In this document: positions 10,342 to 21,349 of the stretch, in pieces
How positions within the stretch are numbered: the stretch's first letter is position 1
Layout: the number at the start of each line of letters is the position of its first letter
NCBI GenBank assembly: GCA_963575645.1
Contig: OY754466.1
Location: 16,346,001-16,410,000 of the forward strand
From: Xanthostigma xanthostigma
Taxonomy: Eukaryota > Arthropoda > Insecta > Raphidioptera > Raphidiidae
DNA: 64,000 nt
Direction: 5' to 3'
Made by a program: the position numbers and the translations under genes
The notes under the pieces: model-generated
Told to the model about the DNA's origin: nothing
Seen by the model: only the letters and a program-made list of their open reading frames with translations
The model's database searches: none

Positions 10342-10539
10342 ATCGATTTTTTTAGTTTTCAACAGATCCGGCTTAAACCGGCAAAATTAATATTCTTCTA
10401 ATACACAGGTGGTTAAAAAATATGTTCAGATATTTTGTCCATTTATGCTGGATTATAAGGACTTCAAAACGATTTTTTCTAATATTTCGAAATGTGAATT
10501 TTGACGTCAATTAGTACTATTTCACGTGTAGTGTTGAAA

Positions 10540-11150
10540 AAACATTCCAGCCAATTGGGCGACGGGACCATTCCAGCTTCAAAAATATTAACATTTGATA
10601 TAGTATAATAATAAAGAAATCGCGTACGAAGACGCGGGTAACGGCTAGTATTACATATTATGATATTTTCTATTCATATAATATGGTCCACGTCATGTAC
10701 AAATGAATCAAAGCATGCTTAACTAATTTGTTTCTGACAGATCTACAAAACAAAAGAACAGCTGTTTTTTTTCAAATTATTTCCGAAACTATAAAGTTTA
10801 GAAAACAAATTTCTTTACAAAACTTTCTTGAAAAAATAAATAGAATAATAAACCTTCATTATACCTACAAAAAATCACCGTTATAGCATATATCTCTTTT
10901 GCGCATGCGCTGATTTTCCCCAAAAGCTACAGGGCTCTTCATTTTTGCATATCAAAGATCTTCCCAACATTTGGTTTCAAACCGTTCAACCGTTTGACCT
11001 GTATCGTGTTCACAGTCTAACAAACGCACAGTTTTTCCAAGATATGTTTTTTTGTATTCGGTGACCTCAAAACGAAAAAATATTGTAAAATTTTGAAAAG
11101 TGAATTTTGACCTTAACTAGTACCATTCCCCACTTGTGGATTGAAAAAAA
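10540..11150 (-). repeat. Dispersed repeat P, copy 2
   Basis: This is a near-full copy in reverse orientation, with CCAATTGGGCGACGGGACC at the left and the CCATTCCCCACTTGTGG hairpin remnant at the right. It shows the same internal order of landmarks as the copy at 7309-7925. Confidence 0.85.
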
Positions 11151-11940
11151 AATGAATACTAATATATTATTTCAGAATTTCATGCCATTTATGAATATAT
11201 GGGGTGTATAACTTCAGTAATAATGGAGATATAGACTTGGGGAGTCATGTCTGTGATGCCCTGTATACATGGTTGGAAAGCACAATTTCGAGATAACGAT
11301 AAGTATATGCTTACATAGATTAAACTGAACGTTTATAAATCCTTAAAAATTCATCTAGGTTACGTTTGTATTTACGCCGGTTGCACCTATAACAACACAT
11401 CATCAGACCGCAGGGTAACGTTCAAGCAGCTCGTGGCAAAGTGACATACTTTCGAATAAGCGATATAGTGTTGAGATTCGATGCTATCGCAGCAGCGTGG
11501 ATTATTATTTTGACGAAGGAGTTATCATACAGTGGATTTCGGTTATAGCGACGATGAAGGGACCACATAATTCTGTCGCTTTATCCGGAAGTCGCTATAT
11601 AGAAAGAAAAGTATACTTTAAATTCAAGGGACTTAAGTGCTACATCGCTATAACCGAAAAGTCGTTACAACCGAGGTCGTTATAAATGAAATCAACAGGA
11701 ATATGTAACCGATGAGAAAAATCTACTTAAAATTAATTGTAACCTTTTTTTAACGTTGTCAACAGCCAAGGTGACTTGGACCTTGTACCAATTAATTATT
11801 TTTTATTAATAAATTGAACATAATTAATATTTAATAGTTCCTGGATGTTGGCGGTTTGGAATAACGAAGATACGGAAAAATCTTTTTTATAATTTTTACT
11901 TACTATTATTAATTTCAAATGATACTCTACTTGTCAATAC
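11151..11940. other. Intergenic sequence, nothing recognised
   Basis: A short inverted similarity (TTCGGTTATAGCGA near 11538 and TCGCTATAACCGAA near 11645) suggests a degraded hairpin of about 120 bp. There is no recognisable coding content. Confidence 0.4.
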
Positions 11941-11947
11941 AGATTTA

Positions 11948-12090
11948 TACGATTTTCGCTACCTCCACCATATATACCCGTTCTTCCACCATTAGACAAC
12001 CGAGATTCATTATGCGTAATATAAAAAATTATTGTTGCCGTTACTATTTTGGCACATCTTTCTGGACCTAGTACCTATTAATATTTTAGT
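11948..12090 (+). repeat. Repeat Q, copy 1 (TTCCACCATATATACCCGTT motif)
   Basis: A ~140-bp segment built around CTCCACCATATATACCCGTT and CTTCCACCATT recurs at 12306-12445 in the same orientation. Related motif pairs appear at 29798-29842 and, inverted, at 62580-62625. The class is unknown. Confidence 0.65.
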
Positions 12091-12305
12091 ATTTTTTTAA
12101 TATTGCATTATTTTTGAAGATACATTTATCCATTTGATACCTAATTTTGTTGGTTGACAAATAAGCACCTGGGAAGCTGTGGGCTTGTACTAGCCTATAT
12201 AAATTACCGTGCAGCAGTTAGGCGATATAAATATTAAGATTAGTAATTCCATTCCCATATTACTAATTTACTATAATTAGTGACTTACCTACTTTAACAC
12301 ATTGC

Positions 12306-12445
12306 ATGATATTCGTTACTTCCACCATATATACCCGTTCTTCCACCATTTGGCAGCATGCGTATTATAAATGATTGTTGATATTGTTGTTTTGCCACAG
12401 CTATCTGGGCCCATTTCCCTATTATTTTTTTTAAATGTTTAATTT
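12306..12445 (+). repeat. Repeat Q, copy 2
   Basis: This is a direct repeat of 11948-12090 about 360 bp downstream. It keeps the doubled TTCCACCAT motif and the downstream GCGTA, TTGTTG and CTATCTGGGCC landmarks with many substitutions. Confidence 0.65.
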
Positions 12446-12514
12446 TTTTTATTTTTAACTTGCGGCTCAGATTTATAGATTATGTAATAGATGGTTCTTT
12501 TAATTTATTGTTAC

Positions 12515-12960
12515 ATTTTGGTATGAGAGCCCTATTGTTTTTGGGGAAAATCGGCGCATGTGCAGAAGAGATATATGCTATAACGGTGTTTTTTATATAA
12601 TAATGGTATACTTTTCATAACGGCTTATTATTCCATTTATTTTTTCAAGAAAGTTTCGTTAAACATTTTTTTTCTAAACTTTATAGTTTCGGAAAATAAA
12701 AAAAAAATCAGCCGCTCTTTTGTTTTATGGATTTGTCAGAAATAAACTAGTTCGGCATGCTTTAATTACATGACGTGGAACATATTATGTAGATAACCAT
12801 GGCAACGAATAGGAAATATCATATTGAATACTAGCTATTACCGGCGTCACCTCATACGATATCAGAAATTTTCTTTTCTTTATTATAATCAAATTTAACA
12901 TTTTTGAAGTGGGAATGGTTCCGTCGCCCAGTTGGCTAGAATTTTTATAACTATGTTACT
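12515..12960 (+). repeat. Dispersed repeat P, copy 3 (left-truncated)
   Basis: It begins at the landmark TGAGAGCCCTATTGTTTTTG and runs to CCCAGTTGGCTAGAA, so about the left third of the element is missing. Confidence 0.82.
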
Positions 12961-13000
12961 ATAAACACATTGTTATCGCAAATATTCTTAATATGTTTTA

Positions 13001-13636
13001 CTAGCGGTCCCGCTCGGTTTCACCCGGGTGCAAAAGAACAACTAATGGGGGGGTACATGAGTACGCACATTTATATAGTTTATCGAGATGACTGTTGTGT
13101 CCAAATTTCATGATGATCGGAGTTACAGTTCAAAAGTTTTTGTCGATAAAAAGCAGTATTTATACTTTTTTAACTAATATTTATACTTTTATTAACTAAT
13201 AAATTAATTTTTTAATTAATTAAATAAAATTAAAATAAATTTAAATGTAAGCCTTAAAAAAATCAATGTAGAAAATAAAAAAAAAAATAAAAATATATTC
13301 ACCGAAACGTGGGGCTCGAACCCACGACCCTGATATTGACAGTCGCATGCTCTACAGATTGAGCCACCTGGTGTTGTGTACTCACAACGCTAATATGAGT
13401 ATTTCTATTTAGTGCATTTTACATGAAAAGAAGCTTATTTTTGAGATACATTTTGCAACATTTTTCATTTATGCTCCACTCGTATTGGTCGTAGCGTGAT
13501 ATTATATAGCCTATAGCCTTCCACGATAAATGGGCTATCCAACAAAAAAAATTTTTTTCAGTTTGAACCAGTAGTTCCTGAGATTAGCGCGTTCAAACAA
13601 ACAAACAAACTTATCAGCTTTATATATTAGTATAGA
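13001..13636 (-). mobile_element. Non-autonomous Helitron with internal tRNA-like segment
   Basis: Read on the minus strand it begins TCTATACTAATATATAAAGC and ends in CTAG followed by T, the Lep1-like Helitron ends, without inverted repeats or target duplication. The left coordinate is the CTAG end. A second TTAGTATAGAT follows at 13637-13647, so the 5' limit could be 10 bp further out. It has the same layout as 24590-25191. No Rep/helicase is encoded. Confidence 0.8.
13303..13371 (-). other. tRNA-derived segment inside the Helitron
   Basis: The minus strand contains a box A-like GGCTCAATCTGTAGAG and box B GGGTTCGAGCC, with CCCCACG closing the T arm. The anticodon stem is damaged. The equivalent segment at 24861-24931 is more clearly tRNA-Lys(CUU)-like. 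Confidence 0.6.
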
Positions 13637-13894
13637 TTAGTATAGATTATTCTCGTACAGGTATCTAAATTCGTACGCTAATATTAATGCATGTTAATTT
13701 TCTCAACAATTTTAATGAAAATATCGACCGACATATTATGTAACACAGATCCAATATTTTCAGTTGATTGATCATTATAATTCTATTTATATCAATTGGA
13801 ATGATTGATTAGATCAACACACGTAAAGTGGAGGCACCCGCCTCTGTTTACAAAGACACAGTGCACTCCCAATAGAATGTATTAAAAGCAAATA

Positions 13895-14869
13895 CGATAT
13901 AATATATGTGTCGCATACGAATTGTAAAATTTGCCGTTTCACAAAGCGGCTGATCGTTTCATAAAACGACGCTGTCTTGTAAAAAAACGAACATTAAGAG
14001 TATTCGTCCCTGCAAATACCCCCTGCATCCTTCATCACAAATCTTTTCCCCTCGCCTAAAAACGGTTCGCGCTCTTCCGACGCTATTTTTAAAGCTAGAG
14101 GGTTCTGGTAAACGCCAAATGAAAGACAAAGAATCAGACTACAGATCCTTCAGGCGAATTTAAAAAAAAAAAATTCCTGAAAAACCTTACAACCTTTTGA
14201 AAAAAATAATAAGTTACGTAATATTTTACACGTAGGCGAAACTGTTTTTCAAAAAATTTGCCTGAAGGATCTGTAGTCTGATTCTTTGTCTTTCATTTGG
14301 CGTTTACCAGAACCCTCTAGCTTTAAAAATAGCGTCGGGAGAGCGCGAACCGTTTTTAGGCGAGGGGAAAAGATTTGAGATGAAGGATGCAGGGGGTATT
14401 TGCAGGGACGAATACTTTTAAGTCGGATTGTCATCACAATTGCATTTTTGCAATGCGGCTGGCCACGTGTAGCTGTCTTATAAAGTGGCGGAAATGTTAG
14501 TACTTTTATTACCCGACTGCGGTGAAACAAAAGGAGGGTTATGAGTTTCACCGGTATCTATCTATTGCCTCATAACTTCTCAACTACTTTTCATAACTTG
14601 ACAAATGAGGTATCGTTGGAAGCGTTTTGATCGTCCGATGGTTATAGGCTGTGTGACGTCACATTAAATTAAATATGGTGCCCTCTAGAGAACATAAAAT
14701 CATGAACTAAAAAAAAATATTTAATAATGCCGTGTTTGGTATCAAACGAAAGGGCTTAATTAGCACATTTTAATTATATTTTTTATTAAACGGCGCATTT
14801 TTATTAAACGTCTAGCCGCTTTATAAAGCGGCAAAAATTACAATTCGCCTGTGACATATTATATATCGC
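13895..14869. mobile_element. Long-TIR element Z with nested 168-bp foldback and iterated small hairpins
   Basis: Outer inverted repeats carry CGAATTGTAA then TGCCG..AAAGCGGC at 13915-13960 and mirror them at 14815-14860. Inside, arms 13994-14161 and 14254-14421 form a near-perfect foldback. Short hairpins of one design recur near both ends: GCCGTTTCACAAAGCGGC, TCGTTTCATAAAACGA and CCGCTTTATAAAGCGG. There is no coding region. Superfamily and target duplication are unresolved. Confidence 0.75.
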
Positions 14870-15214
14870 CTTCTAGCTCCTGTGCTTTACAATGCAAACA
14901 TTAACATACGAGGTCTGTTTAAGCAACCCTGCGAGGAGCGTGCAGAGGGAAATCACTTTCGTTATTAATTTGAATGCAAATCCCATAGAGCTAGAGCCTT
15001 TAATTTTTTTAAATTTGTTTGTCAGTAAGAGCTTTCTAAGAATATATACTTATATGTTTTCCGTCTTACATAATGATCAAATATACCTATAACAAATCAG
15101 TTTTTCACATGTACTAACATGAAAAATACGACAATTACATATACCTATTCGTAAAATGCTCATACCAACCAACACATTCATAATAATTAAAAGCTCTCAT
15201 CAAAATGAATACCG
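14870..15214. other. Intergenic sequence, nothing recognised
   Basis: A short methionine-initiated frame at 14892-15092 has no family resemblance. Confidence 0.35.
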
Positions 15215-16190
15215 GAAGTTATGTGTCACCGGTAATTGCTCGTATTCCTCTATCACTTGGGAGTCGAAAATGCGTCATTTTCGAGAAAATCTATATCGGT
15301 TTTCTTTTTGGAAAAATCAGAATTTTGGTTAAAAATTTATAAAGAAGTCTCACTTTTGGTCTGAATTTTTCCATGACCTGATAGCTTACGAAAATTGGCC
15401 AACCTTTCTAAAGCTGAAAACCACGAAATTTACTGTTAGATTAAATGTTGTGTGTTAAAACTTACAATAAATAAAGAAATAAAAATTCTTCACAGAACTG
15501 TTATTATCATAAAAAAATTGGTTGTCTGTAAAGTCGGTTTACGGACGATAGTTTTACGTGATAACGTATTCCGTAATACATAACCTAAACCTCCCAAAAT
15601 TTGGTTTCAATCCGCTTATCCTTGGTGTCGGAATGATAAGAAATGTCAAAAGTGACGTTTGCAACTGTCAAAGTATTATGTTCTAATAATAATTAGTTAT
15701 TCCAATACTTAACTTAGAAGGCGTTGCATTTCACAAAATACTAATGTCAAAAAATTGAATTAAACATTAGAAATTCAGCCGTTTTCATGTTGCATTTATA
15801 CAGCTATTTTTCTATATAAATTTGTATAAAAAAACTGTTTAGGCAAATTCTGTTATACGAAATCTATGTAAAATGTTCTCCTCTTTCGTTTAAGACTGGT
15901 TTCAAACCGATCTGATTTAAATTGAGCGAGAAATTAGCAAAAACCACGCACAGGGTCAGGCGGAACGTTACGCGTTAGGAACGTTACGCGTTACGAACGT
16001 TACACTTTTTTGAACATGCAGCCGGTGTTTTATCAATTTATAAGATTGGTGATTCATCAATTTATAAGACGTTATCACGTCAAAAAAAGTTGCATATCCG
16101 ATCCCCAAGTGATAGAGGTTTAATCATTCCAAATTAGTAAGATTTTCTTCTCAAGAGAGGAATACGGGCAATTACCGGTCACCCCATATA
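15215..16190. repeat. Foldback L, interrupted by repeat H copy 1
   Basis: CACCGGTAATTGCTCGTATT at 15228 is mirrored by AATACGGGCAATTACCGGT near 16160, and CTATCACTTGGG by CCCAAGTGATAG near 16102. The right arm has about 40 extra bases bounded by CCTCT repeats that the left arm lacks, consistent with a slippage deletion in the left arm. Repeat H lies between the arms. Confidence 0.6.
15517..16086 (+). mobile_element. Repeat H, copy 1
   Basis: One end is ATTGGTTGTCTGTAAAGTCG and the other TTATAAGACGTTATCACGTC. ACGTGATAACGT occurs in opposite orientation near each end. The element is flanked by A-runs on both sides, as are the other three copies (31796, 37548, 38105). A tandem of ACGTTACGCGTT lies before the right end. 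It encodes nothing. Confidence 0.8.
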
Positions 16191-16877
16191 TGTTTTATAA
16201 TATTTTAAGTTAGAAGTTAGCTCTGATGATGCGAAAGATAAAAAACATTGAAGCTAATTCTATACCACAAAAAATATATAATTTGTTAAAAGTTGTTTTC
16301 TTGTAACGGACTGACTTATTGAACGCATGATCGTATGCAGAGATTGAAAATAACGAAACTGTTTGGTTTATTTTTGTGACGTAATCGCGATAGAGATTGA
16401 TGATGTTGTGGCAAAATACAAACCACCCACTATCTATCACAAGATATTTCATAATGCGACCTTGATCTGTGCTATCATCTCCTCCATCAGTTGTTCTATT
16501 CGGGCATATGATCGCTATTGATATTTTCTTTTTGTTGTATTTTAGTCACGGCATTGAAATTATTCAATTTATTTATTCTCCTTAATAAAGTGCGGCCTTA
16601 AAGCAAACTGATTTTTTCATGTCATTTTAAAGTATACGATTTTTCCATCTATTTCAGACTTTTGTCAAGGACAAGATTTTTTTGTATTATTTGCTTCAAA
16701 CAGTACGTTATTTACTTTAAGGTTAGGTATTGTTAAACAAATAAGAATTATGTTACTTTTTATTTATTTTGTAATGCTCCATCGAAATCCACTGGAAATG
16801 TTTCAAAATTAAAATGTAAGTATAAAACTCTGTTTTTTGAGTGCAGAAGATCGTGTAGGTACTGAATTTTTTTGAAA

Positions 16878-16880
<3 letters not shown>
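16191..16880. other. Intergenic sequence, nothing recognised
   Basis: AT-rich with no supportable gene or repeat; an 80-codon frame on the minus strand shows no family features. Confidence 0.4.
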
Positions 16881-16884
<4 letters not shown>

Positions 16885-16912
<28 letters not shown>

Positions 16913-17480
16913 TAATTAATCTTTATTTCTAAAATACCTTACAGGCATAAAACAAGTCAATAAAAAATTCAAACGTTAAAAAATTCCTCTGTGCTATAGT
17001 ACGTATTAGTTACCTATTAGATATTTTTTAAAATTTTGTTTAAATAATTTATAATTTAATAATCTAATTTCTGATGGAATTGCATTATAGATTTTCATCA
17101 TTTGAATGTACATGCTTTTCCTAACTACAGAGTATTTCACATGTGGTAGATATGTGAAGATCCGTTTTTGGCCTGATACAATATTCGTGGATCGTCCTCT
17201 CCTGTTCAAATTAATCGTAATTTTTTTTAACAAAACAAGCTGCTTCTAAGATATACAGGGCATCGTCAATATCCCTAGTTGTTTGAAATATGGCTTATGT
17301 TTAATTTTTATTATGTTGCGTAAGCATTTTTTTTGTAAGATAAATAATTGCTTAGTGTGCAGAGGACTACCTCCCCAAAATATTACACCATATCTTAAGA
17401 TTGAATAAACATATGCGTAATATGCTGCCAAAGCCATTTCTTCAGTACACATTGTTGATATATATAGCACAATGTACCGC
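16885..17480 (-). pseudogene. Jockey-like LINE, reverse transcriptase C-terminus, 5'-truncated
   Basis: The minus strand from 17470 encodes ALAAYYAYVYSILRYGVIFW and LQKKCLRNIIKIKHKPYFK, the thumb/C-terminal pattern of Jockey-clade reverse transcriptases. A frameshift at about 17240 follows GILTMPCI; the other frame restores ILEAACFVKKN. A further shift leads to the segment ending SEIRLLNYKLFKQNFKKYLI. After the stop come AATAAAG and a (ATT)n tail at 16882-16916, typical of a non-LTR 3' end. Endonuclease and catalytic FADD motifs are absent, so it is a dead 3' fragment. Confidence 0.85.
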
Positions 17481-17702
17481 TGAATTTTACCTCTTTATAT
17501 AAGTATAAATTTCTGATTGATAAAAAATATCTAAATCATCATATATATTAATACGCTAAGGTTAAAGATGTTTGCCTCCCTTTTTAGAAAAAAACCTCAC
17601 AATTTCTCCACATAAATTATATATCATTTTACAGATAATTGCTTGCTCTATTGACATCGACAACTAAAAAATGTATTATTGCTTTTGTTTTTGTAAATTA
17701 AT

Positions 17703-18015
17703 TAAAATACAGCAACGCTGAACAACGTCTGCCATCTAACGGCTTTAATTTTGAAACAACGTCAACACTTCGATCTGTCATCTGACCTTCATGTTGTAAT
17801 ACAACAGACACAATACTGCATACTGCCATCTGACGGTTTTAATTTTGAAACAGCGAGCAACGCTGAACAACGTCACAGCAATGCTGCATGATGCCATCTG
17901 GCTTAGCTCAACGCTTTTGCTACTTGCGCCTCTATATGACAATTTTAGAAAAATATTTCTTCGATCTGTCATCTGAGCTTCATATTGTAATACAACAAAA
18001 AGAAGAGCGTTATAA
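17703..18015. repeat. Imperfect local tandem repeats
   Basis: GCCATCTRACGGYTTTAATT occurs at about 17733 and 17824. CTTCGATCTGTCATCTGA occurs at about 17768 and 17960, and ACAACGTC and GTTGTAATACAACA motifs also recur. The units are degenerate and irregularly spaced. Confidence 0.6.
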
Positions 18016-18019
18016 GCAG

Positions 18020-19015
18020 TGTGCAAAATTAGAAACAAATTGAATACCTGCAATCATATTTAAAAAATAATTTTGTAAAGTAATAATTATTATACTTATT
18101 TAGTGCGAATAATTCGCACAGGTCACACTAGTAATTGTATACTTTGGAAAGATATTTTATATAAAGTATTTAATTGTATGTGGCGTATTCTGTAGCTTTG
18201 GAGTAAAAACTGTTCCTTATTATCATTATTAATAGAAAACATTTGTAGTTATTTGGATAAAAAAAATAAGACAGATGTTATAATTTATTACATACAATAA
18301 AATTGGTTCACATACCTTCTGAATATTTCCTGTTACTATCAAGACACGACATCTAATATTAAATATCATTATTATTATCGATATTCATTAGTATTGATTC
18401 AATTATTAGGTATTAAAGAAAAAAAATATTCCGAATACACAATTTAATATGGCGAACGAGGTCATTGTATGATAACAGTAATACCAGTTTCGTAGTCACT
18501 GAAGTTACTGAAAAGTGAGAGTGTTTAAATGTTTTAATAATAAACTGCAATGAGAATAATTCATACCCTGAATGCTTCACGTAGTTGAAGCAAAGTTATG
18601 TAGCTACGTGACATTCTTCGCTACGTACGGCTACGAGACTGAATGTTAAGCTAATCCTGTTGGAATTTGATGAACATTGTAACACAGAGTCGGCGTTTCA
18701 TCCCAAGGTCAAATAAGACAAATACTTTTACATAAAAAAACTGGCTAAATATGAACACGTGCTGGAAGTACAGTAATTTTATGGTGGAAGTAGGCCGTAT
18801 GGTGTTTAGATAATAGACTAGTTGCAAATAATACTAAAACCTTCTACATGACATTTATACCTATAAAAATGTATTAAATTACTCGAGCTATTTAATCAAG
18901 CTTGCAAATAAAGCAGTGCAAAAAGTTGATTAGGTACATTACATTCCTGGGACTGACGGTGGACCAAAAGATAACTTGGGAAAAACATATTGAAAATGTG
19001 AAAAGTAAATTAATC
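18020..19015. other. AT-rich intergenic sequence, nothing recognised
   Basis: Nearly 1 kb without a supportable coding, RNA or repeat signature, apart from TATGGTGGAAGTAGG at 18779, which resembles repeat Q. Confidence 0.4.
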
Positions 19016-19021
19016 TTATAG

Positions 19022-19560
19022 ATCGGCCAGAAAACAGAAAACAAAACAGCAGCTGTTTTTTTTTTATTTTCAAAATATTTCCGAAACTATAATGTTTAAA
19101 AAAAAAATTAACGAAACTTTATTGAAAAAATAAATAGAATAATAAGCCGTTATGAAAAGTATCAATCATGAATCAATCAAATCTGCCATGTCTGCTACAG
19201 ACGTCGGCAATCATGGATTTCCACTGTTCGCGGTTATCCGCAATGAAAAGTATACCATCATTAAATAAAAAACACCGTTATAGCATATATCTCTTCTGCG
19301 CATGCGCCGATTTTCTCCAAAAACAATAGGGCTCTTCATATTTGCATACCAAACATTCTCCCAAAATTTGGTTTCAATCCGCTCATCTGTTTGACCTATA
19401 TCGTGTCCACAGACAGACTAACAGACGCACAGAGGTTTTCCAAAAATATGTTTTTGTGGATTCGGGGGACCGCAAAACGGAAAGATATTGTTAAATTTGT
19501 GAAAAGTTATTTTTGACCTAAACTAGTACCATTCCTCTACTTGTGGGTTGGAATGGTAAT
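19022..19560 (-). repeat. Dispersed repeat P, copy 4, split by a LINE insertion
   Basis: The reverse-oriented copy retains GCGCATGCGCCGATTTTCTC, TTGACCTATATCGTGTCCAC and the right-end hairpin CCATTCCTCTACTTGTGGG / GGAATGG. An 80-bp LINE end is inserted at 19163-19242. Confidence 0.85.
19163..19242 (-). mobile_element. 80-bp LINE 3' end with 11-bp target duplication
   Basis: ATGAAAAGTAT is duplicated at 19152-19162 and 19243-19253. The minus strand of the insert reads ADNREQWKSMIADVCSRHG then RFD and a stop, a pattern common at the very C-terminus of RTE/CR1-like LINE proteins. It then ends in TTGATTGATT repeats. Severe 5' truncation plus an 11-bp duplication is the signature of target-primed reverse transcription. 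Confidence 0.85.
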
Positions 19561-19896
19561 AATAACACATATGTAGTACATATTATGTATAACTAGAGAG
19601 AGAGTAATTGAGGATTGTTCATGACAAGCTCGTAGAGGTGAGAGAAGAATTAGGTCATCGGCGCACCGGGCCGTTTCATAGGCCGCTGACCTGATCATTG
19701 TAATAATATGTCATTCAGAGTGTACCTTCTGTACGTGCGCCGTACACGATATTTTATACTGTGTTGATTTTTGTGCGTGCATGCTGAAAGCCACCATAAT
19801 ATATATGTGTATCAAATTGAATTGATATACTTGTAGTGAGAGATCCGGTATTAGAAATATATACCCTCATCTATTATTTGATGATGACAACGATTA

Positions 19897-20175
19897 AGAA
19901 ATATAATAATAATAAATTCCTTTAACTCCAAAGTGGAGCATAGGGCCTCTACGAAAATTTTAAATCTAGTCCTATCTTTTGCCATATTATTGACTTGAAG
20001 CCAGATAGTTCCTTGTTCCATAACTTCTTCACGAACAGTTCTTCTTCACGATGTTTTTGGTCTTCCCCTTTTTCGGTATCCCTGTGGGTTCCAATCCAAG
20101 GCTCTCTTCGCTATGTCGTCAGCTGTTTTTCGTAGCGTGTGTCCTATCCAATTCCATTTCCTACGTATTATAGTT
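19897..20175 (-). pseudogene. 5'-truncated LINE (RTE/CR1-like C-terminus) with 10-bp target duplication
   Basis: The minus strand encodes RKWNWIGHTLRK, ADDIAKRALDWNPQGYRKR and GRPKTS, a stop, then RRTVREEVMEQGTIW and, at the end, ALCSTLELKE. This is the C-terminal tail found in many insect LINE polyproteins. The single in-frame stop fits a TGG to TGA change at the usual TW. A (TAATAA)n tail follows. ACAACGATTA flanks it at 19887-19896 and 20176-20185. It is a dead copy. Confidence 0.88.
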
Positions 20176-20201
20176 ACAACGATTATATGTTAGATAATAT
20201 A

Positions 20202-20854
20202 GAGGCTGTGTCTTAAATACCGGGGCGGTCAATTATTTCGAATACTGTAGAATGAAAAACACAAAACCACGTGTCCAGTATTTTTAAAAGATCTATTCAG
20301 CGACACTAAACTTGACCCCCGCTCCCCTCCTGGGGACGGGGGTAAATTTGGATTTTCAAATGGGTACCCCCAAATTTTATTACAGATTTGTATTCTATGT
20401 TGAAAAATAGGACACTTTTGTCTGAAATATTTTTTCGAATTCTGAGTAGATGACGCTGTAAATGACGGAAAAAAATAGTATCTTGTCAGCTAGGCGACAC
20501 GAACTAACGCCAACAAACCAATATGACGTCATTCTATTCAGACAACAGGCACGTTTGACATTTACACTTGTGCGTGCGTACCGTCATTTACAGCGCCATC
20601 TACCCAGAATTCAAAAACATGTTTTATACAAAAATGTCTTATTATTCAACGTGGAATACAAATCTGTAATAAAAATTGGGGGTACCCATTTAAAATTCCA
20701 AAGTTATATCCGCCCCCAGAAGCGCGGGCGGATTGTAAAATTTACTGTCACTGAATGGATCTTTTAAAAATACTGGACACGTGTTTTTTTGTTATTTAAT
20801 TCAACGCGCAGTATTAGAAATAATTGAGCGCCCCGGTATTTAAGACACAGCCTG
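20202..20854. mobile_element. Tc1/mariner-like foldback MITE, TA target
   Basis: The termini GAGGCTGTGTCTTAAATACC and its inverse GGTATTTAAGACACAGCCTG are flanked by TA on both sides. Inverted similarity continues for about 240 bp in each arm, including GGGGGTACCCATTT-type sequence. The central 120 bp are unique. No transposase frame is present. The mirrored outer arm shows the locus without this insert. Confidence 0.82.
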
Positions 20855-20860
20855 TATACA

Positions 20861-21258
20861 TTGATAATTCGCACATAGGTTGCCTAGCTAAATCTCGTAA
20901 TGATGCCGTTAAATTGGAAAAATTCTAATTAACATTTTTGGATTAACTTCTCCGATTTGTAAACCATAAAAATCGAGCCTAGGATGAGAGAATATGACAA
21001 ATAAAATGTTAACAAAACAAATAAACTCAAAGTACACAGACCACAACTATTTACAAGGTATGTTTATGTGGATGATCTATATTTATGTATAGAATCAATG
21101 ATATATTCCAATTCCTTGTGTCATATTCTTTCATCTTAGGCTCGATTTTTATGATTAACAAATCGGGGAAGTTGATCCAAAAAAGTTAATTAGAATTTAG
21201 AACAGCATCGGTTTGCGATTTAGCTAGGCAACCCATGTGCGATTTATCAATGTATATT
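20861..21258. repeat. Inner palindrome M, ~140-bp arms
   Basis: ATTGATAATTCGCACATAGG and GTTGCCTAGCTAAATC at the left are mirrored by GATTTAGCTAGGCAAC and CATGTGCGATTTATCAAT at the right. AATCGAGCCTA and TAGGCTCGATT close the inner ends. The divergence between arms suggests an old foldback. Confidence 0.8.
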
Positions 21259-21349
21259 GTATATAATATTATCTAACATATACTCTTTGCCATCATCAAA
21301 TAACAGATGAGGTGAAATATTTCTAATACCAGATCGTAGACTATTGTTT

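Larger units (their letters stand above)
19844..21345. repeat. Nested foldback stack N
   Basis: Outer arms (about 19844-19890 plus 20176-20201, and 21240-21345) match in inverse orientation through TATTTGATGATG and TATATGTTAGATAA. The left arm is split by a LINE at 19897-20175. The loop holds a mariner-like MITE (20202-20854) and then an inner palindrome (20861-21258). The right outer arm preserves the empty-site sequence for both insertions. Confidence 0.75.

Noticed and set aside
10630..10650. ACGCGGGTAACGGCTAGT, resembling a Helitron CTAG end
   Set aside because: It is an internal part of repeat P; other P copies have GTTACC-GCGTCACC at this place, so it is not a terminus.
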